Positions 1 through 7,446 are shown, counted from the stretch's first letter. The stretch: DNA of 21,209 bases from Limosilactobacillus antri DSM 16041 (GCF_000160835.1 NZ_GG700735.1:1-21209), one strand, 5' to 3'. Program-made: numbers and translations. Notes: generated by a model not told the origin, from the letters alone.

Positions 1-95
1 GCTTCAATCACCGAAGTGACCGAAGACCCTACACATTTGATTCGTCGAAACTTTGTTCAGTTTTCAAAGGTCTACCAAACTGTCGTTAAGCAGCT
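1..95 (-). other. Leader of an rRNA operon running leftward out of the window
   Basis: Read on the minus strand, this stretch contains CTTTGAAAACTGAAC followed by AAAGTTTCGACG and AAATGTGTAGGGTC. These strings are typical of lactobacillus 16S leaders and 16S-23S spacers, including a boxA-like antitermination segment. It ends at the window edge in a small hairpin with a UUCG-type loop (TCAC-TTCG-GTGA). Two consensus promoters lie immediately upstream. The 16S gene itself would start beyond position 1. The strings are recalled, not searched; the promoter arrangement makes an operon leader more likely than an internal spacer. Confidence 0.65.
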
Positions 96-100
96 TTTAT

Positions 101-129
101 ATTTTACCAGCATAACTGAAGACTGTCAA
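101..129 (-). promoter_or_regulatory. rRNA promoter, proximal (TTGACA-17-TAAAAT)
   Basis: On the minus strand the -35 box TTGACA lies at 129-124 and the -10 box TAAAAT at 106-101, separated by exactly 17 bases. An A-rich stretch (TTCAAAAAAGTTA) sits directly upstream like an UP element. It points into the rRNA leader. Confidence 0.8.
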
Positions 130-179
130 TAACTTTTTTGAATCAATCATTAACTCGTCATCAACAAGCCAGCTTATTT

Positions 180-208
180 ATAATATCATCTTGTCCATCA
201 CCCGTCAA
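180..208 (-). promoter_or_regulatory. rRNA promoter, distal (TTGACG-17-TATTAT)
   Basis: On the minus strand TTGACG lies at 208-203 and TATTAT at 185-180, with a 17-base spacer. It sits 79 bases upstream of the second promoter in the same orientation. Tandem promoters of this kind are usual for Firmicute rRNA operons. Confidence 0.7.
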
Positions 209-350
209 CACTTTTTCCCAAACAATTCCTGAAATTATCAAGATAGCCTGTTTAGGAATTTTTGTTGTCCCTCTCCGCCGCAACCTAGTTCTAAAAACCA
301 AGTGATCAGAAAAGGACTGTTGGAGTTTGTGAACCGGTCAGCCGGAATAA

Positions 351-397
351 TAAAAAAGCAGGTAACCGGTTTGTCCAAGACAACAGTTACCTACTTT
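351..397 (-). terminator. Intrinsic terminator of the MFS gene
   Basis: On the minus strand, GTAGGTAAC and GGTTACCTGC form a stem that is followed by TTTTTTA. It starts about 28 bases after the stop codon of the MFS exporter gene. Confidence 0.8.
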
Positions 398-424
398 AAT
401 TGATTTAACGTGTAAATGCAAGCA

Positions 425-1834
425 TTATTTTTCTCTTTGGGGTTCACGAATCAGCAGCGTCAAGATAAAGGCCAGCACTACTAATACTAATGTAAATACA
501 AAGCCATAGTGGACACCTCTAGTAAAGCGGCTGGCTGCACTGCCGTCTCCCGCCCGCTGGCCAAGTTCCAAGGAGCTCGTTGCCAGTGCGGTGGCTAAGG
601 CGCCGACAATCTGCTGAACAGTGTTCAGGATCGTGCTCCCGTCATTAGTCGCCAGTCCCGGCAGTGAATTCAGTGCGCTCGTCTGGGCCGGTGACATAAT
701 CAGCGGACAGCCGACCATCAGCACCACGTGGGCCGCAATCACAAATGCAACCGGTGTACGTGTAGATGTCAATAGTAGCATTACCACACCGATTAACGCC
801 AAAACCGCCCCCACAACAGCGGGTCGTTTGACACCAATACTGTCATAGAGCCGGCCAGCGACGGCCGAGGTAACCGCATTAATGATCCCACCCGGCAGCA
901 TAATGATCCCGGCTAATGCCACCGGCAACAGCAGGCCGTTTTGAATGTACATCGGTAATAAGTACATCGCCGACAAGATAATACCAAAGTCCAGCATCAC
1001 CAAGCAGGTCCCGATGGTAAAGGTGCGGTGCTGAAATACCCGTAAGTTAAGGATCGGTTCGGCCAGGTGCAGCTGCCGGTGAATATATAGGAATAAAACC
1101 ACCACGCCGACAGCTAGCGCCCCGACTACCGGTGCCCCGAGCCAGCCAAAGCGGCTCGCCAGCGAGGCCCCGATCACGAGGCCGGAGCAGCCAACCGCCG
1201 ACTCTAAAATTGACAAAACGTCAACGTGGGGCCGGGTGACCTCCCCAACGTTCTCCAAGCCGGTCACAGCCAAAACGACCGCCACCGCCAGGAAGGGAAT
1301 GAAGAGCCAAAAGATCCACTGCCAAGAAAGGCGGGCCAGGATTAGACCGGTTAACGTAGGGCCGATCGCTGGTGCAAACATAATTACCAGCGCGCAGATC
1401 CCCATTACGGCCCCAATCTTTTGGGGTGGAAAGATCTGCATCACCACCGCAAACATCAGTGGAAGAATCAACCCAGTTCCGACGCCCTGAATCATCCGGC
1501 CAATCAAAACAATTGCAAAGCTGTTCCCCAGGGCCGAAATAACTGCGCCGACTATAAAGTCAGCCAGCGCAAAGATAATTACCTGCCGGGTCGTAAACCA
1601 GCGGGTAATAATGCTTGATAGTGGCAGGATAATCCCGATCACCAGCATATACCCGGTTACCAGCCATTGAATGGTCGCCGCGTTTACCTGCAAAGCCCGC
1701 ATCAAGGTCGGTAGGGCAATATTCAACGAGGTTTCACTGAACATTCCAACAAATGCCCCCAGCAGCATACTAGCCATCGCTAGTTTGGGACGCTTAATTT
1801 TCCTTAATGGCCCCCGTACCATCGTGTTTTCCAT
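425..1834 (-). CDS. MFS multidrug exporter, DHA2 (EmrB/QacA-like) family
   Basis: A 469-residue integral membrane protein, the size expected for drug:H+ antiporters of the DHA2 branch (usually 14 helices). The first helix carries LNIALPTL, followed by QWLVTGYML, both typical of the EmrB/QacA group. GRMIQGVGTGLILPL and APAIGPTLTGLI resemble the helix 4 to 5 signature of antiporters (GxxxGPxxGG-like). It probably expels lipophilic drugs or other toxic compounds using the proton gradient; the substrate cannot be read from sequence. The ATG at 1834 has a good ribosome-binding site (GAAGGAGAG) about 8 bases upstream. It is a single-gene transcript: an own terminator lies downstream and a divergent gene upstream. 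No linked regulator is visible. Confidence 0.9.
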   Translation of the reverse strand: MENTMVRGPLRKIKRPKLAMASMLLGAFVGMFSETSLNIALPTLMRALQVNAATIQWLVTGYMLVIGIILPLSSIITRWFTTRQVIIFALADFIVGAVISALGNSFAIVLIGRMIQGVGTGLILPLMFAVVMQIFPPQKIGAVMGICALVIMFAPAIGPTLTGLILARLSWQWIFWLFIPFLAVAVVLAVTGLENVGEVTRPHVDVLSILESAVGCSGLVIGASLASRFGWLGAPVVGALAVGVVVLFLYIHRQLHLAEPILNLRVFQHRTFTIGTCLVMLDFGIILSAMYLLPMYIQNGLLLPVALAGIIMLPGGIINAVTSAVAGRLYDSIGVKRPAVVGAVLALIGVVMLLLTSTRTPVAFVIAAHVVLMVGCPLIMSPAQTSALNSLPGLATNDGSTILNTVQQIVGALATALATSSLELGQRAGDGSAASRFTRGVHYGFVFTLVLVVLAFILTLLIREPQREK

Positions 1835-2110
1835 GTAGCCACTCTCCTTCTCCGTTGTTTTTCACACAAGTGGTTACTTTAGCAAATTCAATTAATTTTC
1901 GTAAGCTTTTTCTGTAACTCCTTCAATAGTTAATAGTAAAGATTAATCATCTTAAGTTTTAGTGCGGCGATGAATCAGTAGCTAAGCGGCTAAAAAGCAC
2001 GTTTGACTATTGGCAATCAGAACTTTGGCTAGCTTTCTACCAATACTTAGCTCCCGCCCGTTAACTGCAATAAATTGCTTCGCCATCTTCCCTCTTCATT
2101 GAGATGCGCT

Positions 2111-2116
2111 TATAAT
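2111..2116 (+). promoter_or_regulatory. -10 box (TATAAT) before the L,D-transpeptidase gene
   Basis: A perfect TATAAT without a good -35 box. Transcription would begin near 2123, only about 7 bases before the ATG at 2130 but comfortably upstream of the TTG at 2152 and its ribosome-binding site. This favours the TTG as the original start. Otherwise the 295 bases between the MFS gene and this gene show nothing recognisable. Confidence 0.5.
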
Positions 2117-2129
2117 AGTCAGGAATAAT

Positions 2130-2711
2130 ATGAATGTAGTGAGGGTTTCCATTGAAAAAATTATTTATCAGTTTCTCGTCATCTTTGGTATACTGGGCTG
2201 CTGTTCGTTATTTACCGCTAGTGCAAACGCTAGCCGGATGCGCACCCCGATTGACTGGCAAAAGTCATCAGAAACGGGTGCCTACCCGGACCTGGCTAAG
2301 ACTCCCGACCTCTGGCTCAAGGTCAGCCTCAAGCATAACCGCACCTACGTATACAGCGGGCATAAGTTAATCTACACGATGTACAGCACGGCCGGGAAGT
2401 TCCAGAAAGACCCGGCAAGCGGTAAGGTCAAGAGTGTAACCCCCACCGGGACCTTCCAGGTTCAGCCGACCCGCGGTGACTGGGTTTACAACCCCAACCT
2501 CAAGCTCGGGGCCAACTACTACGTTTCCTGGAACGGCGACTACCTCTTCCATACCGTTGTCACCGGCCCCGATCACCGCTACATCAAGTCGGAAGCGGCC
2601 AAGCTCGGCAAGGAGCCTAGTTCTCCCGGCTGTGTCTGTCTTTCCGTCCCGGATGCCAAATGGCTCAAGGACAGCCTGCCAACTGGAACCAAAATTGTTA
2701 TCGACAACTAA
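2130..2711 (+). CDS. Secreted L,D-transpeptidase-like protein (YkuD domain)
   Basis: YkuD proteins make 3-3 cross-links in peptidoglycan outside the cell or attach proteins to it, using a catalytic Cys. An N-terminal hydrophobic segment (about residues 15-33) ending in ASANA looks like a signal peptide. The YkuD core follows: TPTGTF (105-110), FHTV with His141, and SPGCVC with Cys168. The canonical motif is SHGCVR; here Pro166 replaces His and Cys170 replaces Arg, so activity is not assured. The start is problematic. The best ribosome-binding site (TGAGGG, 2139-2144) serves a TTG at 2152 in another frame that encodes MKKLFISF, an ideal signal-peptide beginning. One extra base near 2172-2175 would join it to LVIFGILG in the main frame. 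The given ATG start keeps one open frame but may be an artefact of a frameshift. Confidence 0.75.
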   Translation: MNVVRVSIEKIIYQFLVIFGILGCCSLFTASANASRMRTPIDWQKSSETGAYPDLAKTPDLWLKVSLKHNRTYVYSGHKLIYTMYSTAGKFQKDPASGKVKSVTPTGTFQVQPTRGDWVYNPNLKLGANYYVSWNGDYLFHTVVTGPDHRYIKSEAAKLGKEPSSPGCVCLSVPDAKWLKDSLPTGTKIVIDN

Positions 2712-2835
2712 CCCAGCGGGGCGGAAAAATACCGTGGTTGCGAAAGTTCATGCTGCCGTGACCCAGCAGCTGACCACGATTTACTACTTTAATAAGGATT
2801 AACCCAGTGGCAAATAGCCCCGCACCAAATTTCAA

Positions 2836-2875
2836 ACGTCCCCAACCAGTTTTTCGCTGATTGGGGACGTTTTTT
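2836..2875 (+). terminator. Intrinsic terminator after the L,D-transpeptidase gene
   Basis: ACGTCCCCAA pairs with TTGGGGACGT across a short loop, followed by a run of six T. About 125 bases separate it from the stop codon; that gap shows no convincing gene. Confidence 0.85.
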
Positions 2876-3128
2876 AGCAGGTCCGCCCCGCCTAATTTAA
2901 AATAATTTTAGCCAGTTTGCGTGATAACTGACCACCGTAATTTGTTGTTTGTTTAAACACTGGTTAAGTGTAAAACGGGCAAGGCAATAAATTGGTCCGA
3001 CCACTTTGCTTTGCTAATCATTTTCTGTTAAATGACGATTTCAGCATTGAAAAAACGGCATTTGTGCCTCCTACCCACTGACGAATTTGAACTGGCCACC
3101 CCGCCATCAGTTTTACTGAAATCGTCTT

Positions 3129-3142
3129 CAAAAGCGCTTTCG
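3129..3142 (+). promoter_or_regulatory. Possible cre (CcpA) site
   Basis: CAAAAGCGCTTTCG resembles the catabolite-responsive consensus TGWAANCGNTNWCA in its core (AAnCGnTTTC) and contains the perfect palindrome AAAGCGCTTT. It differs at the outer positions. It lies about 50 bases upstream of the candidate promoter's -35 box. Tentative. Confidence 0.3.
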
Positions 3143-3188
3143 ACATCTTTTCAAGCGATTAGTCAATTCATCTTCCATAACTATCAGA

Positions 3189-3217
3189 TTGAGCAACCAC
3201 TTATCAGACGATATAAA
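3189..3217 (+). promoter_or_regulatory. Candidate promoter TTGAGC-17-TATAAA
   Basis: -35 TTGAGC at 3189-3194 and -10 TATAAA at 3212-3217 with a 17-base spacer. A second TATAAT at 3226-3231 overlaps the likely start region. It would give a leader of about 100 bases for the PgrA-like gene. Confidence 0.45.
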
Positions 3218-3326
3218 TAAATTTATATAATAACCCTAGACTATTTAACGAATCAGCATATAATCATAGGTGAAGAGTGAATTTGAATTTGTCTTTCGTT
3301 CACAGAATGACCAGGGAGATTATACT

Positions 3327-5444
3327 ATGATTAGTAAAAAAATCGCGAGAGAGGCCCTCTCCACAATTGCCGTTTTAACCACCGCCACTGCACTGGGGGT
3401 AGCCACCAGTACCAGTGCCAAAGCTGATTCTAATAGCACCCCTGATAACAGTACGGTAATCAGCCAACCGAATACCGGTGCAGACCAAAGCCAGCAGACC
3501 GGCTTAATCAGACCGGCTGCCAATGCCCTCCAGCAGCAAAAGGCGGTCGTTGGTGATGCACAGGCATCCCAAATTACGGCTCAGGGAAACTTCGCAACGG
3601 CTCAGGCTGCGGTAACGACCGCTAACCAAAACTTGGCCAATGCGCAGGCAAACGTTAACCGATTACAAAACCAGATTGATTATTACGCCAACGCCAAGGC
3701 GATGCCAACGTTTACCTTTACCGCAGAGCAGACGGCGGCAACGCAGCGGTTTATCAACGACGCGGCGCCAATTATCCGTAGCGGCAACTTTGATCTAAAC
3801 AGTATTTACCGTCTGAGCAGCTTTGGGGCTTGGCAGGCAGCCATGACCACCCACCAAGGGCTCAACTGGCACGATGCCAATGGAGACGATCAACAGATTA
3901 TCTTAGACTTGGACCACCTCACCCCAGAGCAAGTCAATACCTTGTCAAAGCTCACTGCCGCCATCCTGAACCAGGTTCGGCAGCAGCTGGGAATCGCCGG
4001 AACGGTCGGCACGGCGGTCGCCACCGTTGGGATGGGGAGCGTTGCTCAAGAAGTAGCGACCTTATATGGTGAACGAACCGATACTGCTGCCCACCACTAC
4101 ATTTACGCCCTTAAGAAGGCGGCCTTTGATCACGGCTTAACTAACCAGTACGCTACCGCTGCTGATATGGTGACGCGGGGAAGCAATAGCCTGGGTGAAA
4201 GCCTCCTGACCGACGGCAGCGTTTCCTACACTAACCGGATGACCATGGCCCAGGCGAAGAACGCGATTGCCAAGGCGGTCAACGATATGCTGTTTAGCGA
4301 CAGTGGTTCCGCCATGGGGCACGCACTGTCCCTGCTGGGCGTCTACTCCATCCTTCCCGATGCCCAGGGCCGCACGGTCGATTACGTCGGGACGAGCATC
4401 TCCTTTAACAACATCAACTTCAATACTGATCGGCCCTACCTGGCCCCGAACATCTATCCGTCCCACCTGGTTCACTTTATGCAGTACACGGCATGGGAAA
4501 TTGGCAGCCACGGTTCTGCAATCGAGCGGGCTAAACAAGCGCAAAGCGGTCTGACTCAGGCCCTCGATGAATACGACGACATCGCCGACCCGGCAGCGTT
4601 AGAAAAAGCCCTCGACGACATTGCGGTTGCCAAAGGTAAGTATTACCAGGCACAGGCAGCTCAAGCAAACGCACAAAAGGCGTTCGCAGCTGCCCAGGCA
4701 GCCCTGCAGACCGCCACAAGCAATTACCAGGCTGAGCGGGCTAAGCTGAGCCAGTTACAACTGAGCCAGGGCACTTCACTCACCGATGCCCAAAAGTACG
4801 GTGACCAGGTTGAAATTGCCCCAACCGTCCTCACGGCTGGTCAGTCTGCCGGTACGCCACAGATTGCAAATGATTACATGAGCCTGGCGAATAACCAGGC
4901 CGCGCAAATCCTTGCGGCCCTGGTCACCGAACCAGACGCTAAAATCCCGGCCGGCACTACCGCTAGCTGGGCCGACGCGGATCAATTAGCCATCGATACC
5001 CAGCGGGCGGGCAACTATGCCGAAAACGTCCTGATCAGCTTCCCAGATGGCTCGACCACCACGCTCCAAGCGGCGCTGACGGTTCTACCAACGGCACTGA
5101 CCCTCACCGACAGTAATCAAGCAGCGGTTCACCAGGCAGCCGCCCAGGGGACGCCTGAAAACGGGATGGCGACACCTCAAACGGCAACGTTCGCGGCTAA
5201 CCACCAGTACGCCATGGCTGAAACGGCAGCCAGCACGCCAAGCGCAACCGTTGCACGGACTAGCACCGCCGCTGCTGCCGCTGTTCAAGAGAGTGCGGGA
5301 GTTAACCCAGTCGTCAGCCACACCGTTGCCGGCCAAACGCAATTGCCGCAAGCCGGCGACCAGCAGGCAGCCGGAATGGGAGCATTGGGACTCCTTGCCG
5401 CAATGTTCACCGGCTTAATGGGACTAAAGAAGCGCCGGGATTAA
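3327..5444 (+). CDS. Wall-anchored surface protein, SEC10/PgrA exclusion type
   Basis: A 705-residue exported protein. The ATG at 3327 is chosen because AGGGAGA lies 7 bases upstream; the longer in-frame extension upstream has no such site. An N-terminal signal peptide ends near AKA-DS (about residue 34). It is followed by a Gln/Ala-rich coiled coil, a central globular part (from about residue 105: FTFTAEQTAATQRFIND, then SIYRLSSFGAWQ, GERTDTAAHHYIYAL, SGSAMGHALSLLG), a second coiled coil, and a long Ala/Thr-rich stalk. This order is that of the SEC10/PgrA surface-exclusion family (TIGR04320). The C-terminus has the sorting signal LPQAG (673-677), a hydrophobic segment and KKRRD. Ala replaces the usual Thr of LPxTG. 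Members reduce plasmid uptake by conjugation in enterococci or act as surface adhesins; here the role is unknown. It appears to be monocistronic. Confidence 0.88.
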   Translation: MISKKIAREALSTIAVLTTATALGVATSTSAKADSNSTPDNSTVISQPNTGADQSQQTGLIRPAANALQQQKAVVGDAQASQITAQGNFATAQAAVTTANQNLANAQANVNRLQNQIDYYANAKAMPTFTFTAEQTAATQRFINDAAPIIRSGNFDLNSIYRLSSFGAWQAAMTTHQGLNWHDANGDDQQIILDLDHLTPEQVNTLSKLTAAILNQVRQQLGIAGTVGTAVATVGMGSVAQEVATLYGERTDTAAHHYIYALKKAAFDHGLTNQYATAADMVTRGSNSLGESLLTDGSVSYTNRMTMAQAKNAIAKAVNDMLFSDSGSAMGHALSLLGVYSILPDAQGRTVDYVGTSISFNNINFNTDRPYLAPNIYPSHLVHFMQYTAWEIGSHGSAIERAKQAQSGLTQALDEYDDIADPAALEKALDDIAVAKGKYYQAQAAQANAQKAFAAAQAALQTATSNYQAERAKLSQLQLSQGTSLTDAQKYGDQVEIAPTVLTAGQSAGTPQIANDYMSLANNQAAQILAALVTEPDAKIPAGTTASWADADQLAIDTQRAGNYAENVLISFPDGSTTTLQAALTVLPTALTLTDSNQAAVHQAAAQGTPENGMATPQTATFAANHQYAMAETAASTPSATVARTSTAAAAAVQESAGVNPVVSHTVAGQTQLPQAGDQQAAGMGALGLLAAMFTGLMGLKKRRD

Positions 5445-5462
5445 AATCGACTTTTCAAGAAT

Positions 5463-5643
5463 GAGGTTGGGAGAAAAATATGTTTTCTCACTAGCCTCTT
5501 GCTAGTTCTTAACTATTACAAAGATAACGTGGAAAACGACCACAAGGCTAATGTCTAACTACGAACGCTAGCCGGCCCGTTCCGTGCCAACTATCGTCCT
5601 AGGTTAGCCATACGCCTTGTCGAGGAGGTTGTTTCCCACTCTC
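5463..5643 (+). ncRNA. Folded intergenic element, candidate structured RNA
   Basis: The ends pair: GAGGTTGGGA (5463-5472) with TCCCACTCTC (5634-5643), 9 of 10 positions including one G-U. Inside are GAGAAAA/TTTTCTC (5471-5477/5483-5489), ACTAGC/GCTAGT (5490-5495/5501-5506), ACAAGGC/GCCTTGT (5542-5548/5614-5620), CTAAC/GTTAG (5555-5559/5603-5607) and GAACG/CGTTC (5563-5567/5578-5582). GGCTAA/TTAGCC is an alternative pairing that competes with the fourth. No ORF is visible. I do not recognise a named family with certainty; it could be an intergenic repeat, a small RNA or a long 3'-UTR structure for the upstream gene, which lacks a classical terminator. Confidence 0.4.
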
Positions 5644-5701
5644 TTATTTTAAAGAGCAGACCGCTTCCGGCACCACCAATTAATTAATTTAAAATTAAAC
5701 G

Positions 5702-5730
5702 TTGACAAAATAAAATGAGAATGTTTTAAT
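5702..5730 (+). promoter_or_regulatory. Promoter of the leader peptide-nhaC unit
   Basis: Consensus -35 TTGACA at 5702-5707, a 17-base spacer and -10 TTTAAT at 5725-5730 with an extended TG (5722-5723). Transcription would start near 5737, about 27 bases before the leader peptide start codon. Confidence 0.75.
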
Positions 5731-5763
5731 AATATCAACATCAACGGAAAGGAACGAATAATT

Positions 5764-5823
5764 ATGACTAACCACTCATTGAAGATCAGTGTCAAGTATT
5801 ATAACAGCTATGCTTACTTGTAA
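5764..5823 (+). CDS. Tyrosine-rich leader peptide (19 codons)
   Basis: The frame reads MTNHSLKISVKYYNSYAYL and stops with TAA. AAAGGA (5748-5753) is a good ribosome-binding site, about 10 bases upstream of the ATG. Four of the last eight codons encode Tyr (residues 12, 13, 16, 18). The peptide sits directly after a strong promoter and before a set of alternative hairpins and an intrinsic terminator. This is the layout of ribosome-mediated attenuation leaders. The product itself is probably not functional; its translation would sense charged tRNA-Tyr. It is seen directly in the sequence; the sensing role is inferred. Confidence 0.75.
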   Translation: MTNHSLKISVKYYNSYAYL

Positions 5824-6010
5824 TTGTCTGTGCCACTTAGGTGCGGACAGGGACGTTCGCGCCTAAGCAGAGCTGTATTCAGTGAGGTCTTTGCTAGGTG
5901 TCTACAATCTAGCAAAGGTGATGTTTTTTTCAGAAAGCCATTATTTAGTTCCGCTAAAGGAAAACACCAGCTAGATTGAGCAATGTCTCAACGTCTAGCT
6001 GGTGTTTTTT
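5804..6010 (+). promoter_or_regulatory. Candidate Tyr attenuator with mutually exclusive helices
   Basis: The Tyr-codon stretch 5804-5816 can pair with 5864-5876 (12 of 13). Segment 5858-5867 instead pairs with 5836-5845 (10 bp). Segment 5862-5872 also pairs with 5889-5898 (10 bp, one bulged A). Segment 5889-5897 pairs with 5909-5917 (9 bp). Segment 5908-5920 can pair with 5965-5975 (TCTAGC/GCTAGA plus GGTG/CACC), and 5961-5975 pairs with 5994-6008 as the terminator. Neighbouring helices exclude one another, so ribosome position on the Tyr codons could decide between antiterminator and terminator. No T-box sequence (GGTGG-type) is present. Confidence 0.65.
5961..6010 (+). terminator. Intrinsic terminator in the nhaC leader
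   Basis: AAAACACCAGCTAGA pairs perfectly with TCTAGCTGGTGTTTT (15 bp), with an inner TTGAG/CTCAA helix, and ends in a T run to 6010. It sits 26 bases before the nhaC start codon, so it must be passed for expression. Confidence 0.9.
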
Positions 6011-6035
6011 CGTTTAACCATAGGGAGTGAAATCA

Positions 6036-7439
6036 ATGCAAATCTTTAAGAAATCATCTCAACAAGCCGAGCCGACCTTTGGCTTTGGCGAAAGTCTCGC
6101 GGTCCTGATCGTCATCTTATGTATCCTGGGCTACCTGATTATTTTTAAGCAGCAGGAACCGCAAGCACCACTGTTTATCGCCTTTATCCTGCTGGCCGTT
6201 TACGGCAAGCTGCGGGGCTTTACCTGGGACACCGTCATGGACGGGATGCGGAGCGGGCTACGCGCCGGGGTTGACCCGCTGGTCATCTTCCTCTCCATCG
6301 GGGTCCTGATCGCTACCTGGATTTTCTCCGGGACCATCCCCACGATCATGTACTTCGGTTTTAAGATTATCTCCGTCCAGTTCTTCCTGCCGACCGTCTT
6401 TATCGTCTGCACCCTGGTCGGGGTCGCCTGCGGGAGCTCCTTTACCACGGTTTCCACGATGGGAATCGCCTTTATCGGCATTGGGGCAACGTTAAAAATT
6501 AACCCGGGACTGACTGCCGGGGTGATCGTCTCCGGGGCCTTCTGCGGTTCCAACATCTCACCACTATCCGGAACGACCAACCTGGCCGCAAGTGTCGGTC
6601 AAATCAGCATCTACGAACACATTCGTTCGCTATTGATCACCGACATTCCGGCCTGGGCCATCTGTGTCGTCCTCTACACCATACTCGGTTTGAACTCCAA
6701 ACAGGTTAGTCTGAGCGCCGTTCACCGGATGATGGACGGCCTAGCAAACGGCTTCTGGATTTCCGGCTGGGCCCTGCTCCCCGTTGCCCTGTTAATCATC
6801 CTGGCAATCCTGCAGGTCCCCGCCATCCCGTCGCTGGGCCTTGGCTCTCTCTTTGCTGCCGCACTCGGCTGGATCCACGCCCCAGCCACCAGTATCACCG
6901 CCATCACCAAGACGATCATGATGGGCTACGTTGCCCACACCAACAACAAGACAATTGACGCCCTGCTCTCCAAGGGGGGAATCGCCAGTATGCTGACTTC
7001 CCTGGCCCTGATTGTCTTCGCCCTGGCACTCGGTGGTCTCCTGATTAAGTTCAACATCATCAACGCCATCATCGACCACCTGTCCGGAATCGTCAAAACG
7101 GCTGGCCGACTGACCCTGGCCACCGTCATCACCTGTATCGGCGTCAACCTAATGGTCGGTGAACACTACCTCGCCATCATCCTCCCGGGCCAATCCTTCC
7201 TCCCCGCCTTTGATAAGCTCGGCCTGAAGCGGAAATACCTCACCCGGATTCTGAACGATGCAGGGGCGGCCGTCAACGCCATCGTGCCGTGGAGCGTTTC
7301 CGGGGTCTTCATCGCGGGCGCTTTGCAGATCAACCCGCTCAAGTTTATCCCCTGGGCCTTCTTCCCGTTCCTGGTTACGCTGTTAACCATCATCGTCGGC
7401 TTCTTCCTCAAGCCAAGCAAACAAAAAGCAACTGTCTAA
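6036..7439 (+). CDS. nhaC: NhaC-family Na+/H+ antiporter, possible tyrosine-linked transporter
   Basis: A 467-residue polytopic membrane protein (about 11-12 hydrophobic segments). GVACGSSFTTVSTMGIAFIGIG and SGAFCGSNISPLSGTTNLAAS are the conserved helices of NhaC antiporters. The ATG at 6036 is preceded by AGGGAGTG at 6022-6029; an in-frame GTG at 6027 lies inside that site and is rejected. NhaC proteins exchange Na+ for H+ (or malate-Na+/lactate-H+ in MleN). Some NhaC-type genes in Firmicutes sit near tyrosine genes or under tyrosine T-boxes and have been proposed as tyrosine transporters (recalled). The Tyr-rich leader in front of this gene fits that proposal. Codons are C-ending, like the core genes. 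The transcript ends at a hairpin just downstream. Confidence 0.85.
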   Translation: MQIFKKSSQQAEPTFGFGESLAVLIVILCILGYLIIFKQQEPQAPLFIAFILLAVYGKLRGFTWDTVMDGMRSGLRAGVDPLVIFLSIGVLIATWIFSGTIPTIMYFGFKIISVQFFLPTVFIVCTLVGVACGSSFTTVSTMGIAFIGIGATLKINPGLTAGVIVSGAFCGSNISPLSGTTNLAASVGQISIYEHIRSLLITDIPAWAICVVLYTILGLNSKQVSLSAVHRMMDGLANGFWISGWALLPVALLIILAILQVPAIPSLGLGSLFAAALGWIHAPATSITAITKTIMMGYVAHTNNKTIDALLSKGGIASMLTSLALIVFALALGGLLIKFNIINAIIDHLSGIVKTAGRLTLATVITCIGVNLMVGEHYLAIILPGQSFLPAFDKLGLKRKYLTRILNDAGAAVNAIVPWSVSGVFIAGALQINPLKFIPWAFFPFLVTLLTIIVGFFLKPSKQKATV

Positions 7440-7446
7440 AAACAAT

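Larger units (their letters stand above)
2876..3326 (+). other. Intergenic region upstream of the PgrA-like gene
   Basis: This 451-base stretch has no convincing gene; a 62-codon open frame (3032-3220) lacks a ribosome-binding site and family features. It holds a candidate promoter (3189-3217), a near-palindromic cre-like site (3129-3142), and an additional TATAAT at 3259-3264 close to the gene. Confidence 0.5.

Noticed and set aside
3032..3220. 62-codon open frame upstream of the PgrA-like gene
   Set aside because: No ribosome-binding site, no recognisable family, and it overlaps the promoter and the cre-like site.
5821..5930. T-box or other known riboswitch in the nhaC leader
   Set aside because: No T-box core (GGTGG-type), no AG box and no specifier loop; the translated Tyr-rich ORF explains the region better.
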